NCBI RefSeq assembly: GCF_938040115.1
Contig: NZ_CALHXD010000049.1
Coordinates: forward strand, 1 to 16,179
DNA: 16,179 nt
Direction: 5' to 3'
DNA from: an uncultured Campylobacter sp.
GTDB lineage: Bacteria; Campylobacterota; Campylobacteria; Campylobacterales; Campylobacteraceae
A model generated the notes under the pieces. That model had not been told where the DNA came from and did no database searches. It saw only the letters and a list, made by a program, of their open reading frames with translations. The position numbers were made by a program, and so were the translations under genes. This document shows positions 14,649-16,179 of the stretch, piece after piece (the first letter of the stretch is position 1; every line of letters starts with the position of its first letter).

Positions 14649-15683
14649 CTAAATCCTCGTTAGCTCGCTTCTAGGACTAGCCTGCAGATCAAGCCCCGCA
14701 AACTCGCCGCGCAGGTACTTTTCACGTCCCGCGCGTGCGACCATCGCGGCGTTATCGGAGCAAAACTCCAGCGGCGCACAGATGAGCTCGCAGCCGTATT
14801 TATCGCATAGAGCCTTTAGACGAGAGCGCAAATTTAGATTCGCGCTCGCTCCGCCCACGACGCCGAATCGCTCAAATTTACGCTGGGCAAAGATCTTTTC
14901 TAGCTTGTTTAAAATGTGCTTGCAAGCCGTATTTTCAAAGGCAAAGCAGATATCCGCGATCTCCTGTGCGCCCAGATTACCGCTTTCGGCGAGCTTTTCG
15001 GTTTCGACGCGAACCTGATTTTTGAGCCCCGAGAAGCTATACGCCGTGCGCGCGTCGCCAAGTAGCGGCACGGTAAATTTAAACCTCTCGTGCCCGCTTT
15101 TTGCCGCCTTTTCGACCGCTACGCCGCCGGGGTAGCCGAGCCCCAGCATCTTTGCGACCTTGTCAAAGCTCTCGCCGAAGCTATCGTCCATCGTCGCAGC
15201 TAGCACGCTCACGGCCCCGTCCACGCCGATATCTAGCACCATCGTATGCCCGCCGCTAACTAGCAGCACGCCCGCGGGTAGCCGCGCCTCCTGCGACAAA
15301 AATAGCGAATAAACGTGCCCGGCGAGGTGATTTACCGCGATCAGCGGCACGCGCAGCGACGAGGCGAGCGCCTTTGCCATCGCGACGCCACCAACTAGGC
15401 TCACGGAGAGCCCCGGCTCATTTGTGACGGCGACGGCTTTTACGCGGGGTAGTTCTGCTTTGATCTGCTCCAAAATTTTAGGCAGCGCAGCCGTATGCAA
15501 GCGCGCGGCTAGCTCCGGCACCACTCCGCCAAACGCGCAGTGCTCGGCATCTTGCGAGATTTTTTTGTGAAATTTTAGCTCCAGCGTCTCGATGTCTAGT
15601 AGTGCTACCGAGCTATCGTCGCAACTGCTTTCTATACCCAAAATCAGCCCGCCAGCACTGCTATTTCGTAAATTTTCGCTCAT
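14649..15683 (-). CDS. tsaD: tRNA N6-threonylcarbamoyladenosine transferase TsaD
   Basis: This 344-residue ASKHA-fold protein is the catalytic subunit (with TsaB/TsaE) that moves the threonylcarbamoyl group from TC-AMP to A37 of ANN-decoding tRNAs. The nucleotide/metal site is complete: GIESSCDDSS at 16-25, metal-binding H119 and H123 in NHLAGH, SGGHT (143-147), GYPGG (183-187) and D310 in SDNAAM. FGGVVPELAARLH (51-63) is also typical. The ATG at 15683 agrees with family N-termini; the Shine-Dalgarno AAGGA sits rather far upstream, about 11 bases. The ~500-base upstream region (minus strand) carries a diverged head-and-hairpin element, then repeat family 2. The gene is essential or near-essential in most bacteria. 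Confidence 0.96.
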   Translation of the reverse strand: MSENLRNSSAGGLILGIESSCDDSSVALLDIETLELKFHKKISQDAEHCAFGGVVPELAARLHTAALPKILEQIKAELPRVKAVAVTNEPGLSVSLVGGVAMAKALASSLRVPLIAVNHLAGHVYSLFLSQEARLPAGVLLVSGGHTMVLDIGVDGAVSVLAATMDDSFGESFDKVAKMLGLGYPGGVAVEKAAKSGHERFKFTVPLLGDARTAYSFSGLKNQVRVETEKLAESGNLGAQEIADICFAFENTACKHILNKLEKIFAQRKFERFGVVGGASANLNLRSRLKALCDKYGCELICAPLEFCSDNAAMVARAGREKYLRGEFAGLDLQASPRSELTRI

Positions 15684-15740
15684 TTTGTAAATTTTCCTTT
15701 TTTAGCGCATTTTACCGCTTTTTGCTTTCGCGGTTATAAA

Positions 15741-15866
15741 TTCGACTCGCTTTTTGGCAATAGCGGCAAAATACACGCGCAAATCGCTTGCCGTAAATTT
15801 GCGACGAAACCGAATTTGAATAAATTTGAATCCAAATTTGACGCACCGAGACCAGCACCTTTAAGG
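15741..15866 (-). repeat. Head-and-hairpin element, diverged copy 4 (upstream of tsaD)
   Basis: Read on the minus strand, AAGGTGCTGGTCTCGGTGCG (from about 15862) matches the copy-1 head, with GGTCTCGGTG identical (15844-15853), followed by AAATTTGG and TTCAAATTT. Then comes a hairpin unrelated in sequence. On the plus strand TTCGACTCGC (15741-15750) pairs with GCGACGAA (15801-15808) with a 2-nt bulge. GGCAATAGCG (15756-15765) pairs with CGCTTGCC (15785-15792), also with a 2-nt bulge. The end is 58 bases from the tsaD ATG. Confidence 0.6.
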
Positions 15867-16013
15867 TACTAAATTTGGTTTTGTGCATTAGCTTTTTGCG
15901 CAAATCAGCCTTTCTTGTTAAGGGGGAAGGGGCTTGAATTACGCTCTGCTTTGCAGTTGCGAGGCAAAGCCGAAGCAAAAGAGCTCCTTTTATATCCGCC
16001 TTTCTCTTTTTTA

Positions 16014-16087
16014 GGGAGAGGAAGGGGTTCTACTTACGAAGCGTCGCCCCTTCCTCTCCCAAACCCTCTCTAACCCCACTGCACGTT
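16014..16087 (-). repeat. Repeat family 2, copy b
   Basis: GGGAGAGGAAGGGG (16014-16027) and CCCCTTCCTCTCCC (16047-16060) form a perfect 14-bp stem with a 19-base loop. The flank up to ACGT near 16085 is nearly identical, reversed, to 9743-9776. Read on the minus strand it precedes the tsaD-side head-and-hairpin element, as copy a precedes copy 1. A partial relative, GGAAGGGGCTTGAATTACG, lies at 15925-15943. Confidence 0.75.
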
Positions 16088-16093
16088 CAAGGG

Positions 16094-16124
16094 GTGCGAT
16101 AGCGCTTACGCGCCGCACGTTTTT
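16094..16124 (+). terminator. Terminator-like hairpin with T run
   Basis: GTGCG (16094-16098) and CGCAC (16114-16118), with GC-rich inner pairing (GCG/CGC), are followed by GTTTTT. This has the form of an intrinsic terminator on the plus strand, though no plus-strand gene precedes it closely. It could insulate the repeats. Confidence 0.45.
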
Positions 16125-16130
16125 AAATTC

Positions 16131-16179
16131 ACGTTTTCAAGATGCGGGTCTCGGTGAGTAAAAATTTGAAGTTAAATTT
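16131..16179 (+). repeat. Head-and-hairpin element, copy 3, cut by window edge
   Basis: ACGTTTTCAAGATGCGGGTC followed by TCGGTGAGTAAAAATTTGAA repeats the head of copy 1 (9929-9965) almost exactly, with GGTCTCGGTG at 16147-16156. The expected hairpin would lie beyond the window. Confidence 0.75.

Larger units (their letters stand above)
15684..16179. other. ~500-base non-coding, repeat-filled end of the window
   Basis: No gene can be supported here; the open frame at 15712-15978 (minus) is built of repeat and hairpin sequence. The stretch holds a diverged head-and-hairpin element facing tsaD, a GCTCTGCTTTGC (15943-15954) stem with GCAAAGC (15964-15970), repeat family 2 copy b, a terminator-like hairpin, and the start of another head-and-hairpin element. 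Confidence 0.8.

Noticed and set aside
15712..15978. Minus-strand open frame of 88 codons upstream of tsaD
   Set aside because: It is made of the diverged hairpin element and GC hairpins, with no ribosome binding site or recognisable protein features.
16014..16060. Reading the 14-bp family-2 hairpin as an intrinsic terminator
   Set aside because: No T tract follows on either strand, and the same sequence recurs elsewhere as part of a repeat.

Overview
This window reads as a chromosomal segment of a moderate-GC Campylobacter, closest in style to the oral/gut group that includes C. showae, C. rectus, C. curvus and C. concisus. That placement is an inference from gene types and sequence habits, not from a search. 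The habits are AAAGGA-type ribosome binding sites, several TTG starts, promoters visible mainly as a TATAAT/TAAAAT -10 box, and extreme use of the word AAATTT. All complete genes look intact, and there is no prophage, transposase, CRISPR array, tRNA or rRNA.

Layout. Bases 1-3388 (minus strand) hold two DNA-repair genes: uvrA and, downstream of it, a pyrimidine-dimer glycosylase cut by the window edge. Bases 3564-5222 (plus) encode an SLC13/DASS anion:sodium symporter. Bases 5315-6898 (plus) encode a SAM-dependent methyltransferase with a regulatory domain. Bases 7034-7786 (minus) encode a TauE/SafE-type exporter, divergent from a secreted DUF302 protein (7864-8292, plus). A stand-alone trpE follows (8341-9708). 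After a 477-base repeat-filled gap come a CPA2-type cation:proton antiporter and citrate synthase gltA, which overlap by 4 bases (10186-12629). After a second repeat copy comes cysQ (12907-13779), then an unrecognised membrane protein (13951-14481), and on the minus strand tsaD (14649-15683). The last ~500 bases are non-coding and again full of repeats.

The most interesting content is between the genes. A roughly 190-base element has a conserved head containing GGTCTCGGTG followed by a long hairpin. It occurs upstream of the antiporter-gltA pair and directly upstream of cysQ. A diverged version lies upstream of tsaD on the opposite strand, and a cut-off copy lies at the window end. All three whole copies point the same way as the gene after them. 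The two best copies differ by at least eight paired (compensatory) substitutions that keep the same fold, including a bulged base and a 5-nt loop. Two of the copies are preceded, in the same order, by a second repeat (GTGCAGTGGGGTTAGAGAGG plus a CCTCTCCC hairpin). This looks like an undescribed modular structured element, either a leader RNA/small RNA or a MITE-like mobile repeat.

A second theme is the AAATTT hexamer, a match to RAATTY, which the C. jejuni methylase CtsM modifies to mark DNA for uptake. It is far above chance throughout the window and often sits as inverted pairs between genes, as uptake sequences do in Neisseria and Haemophilus.
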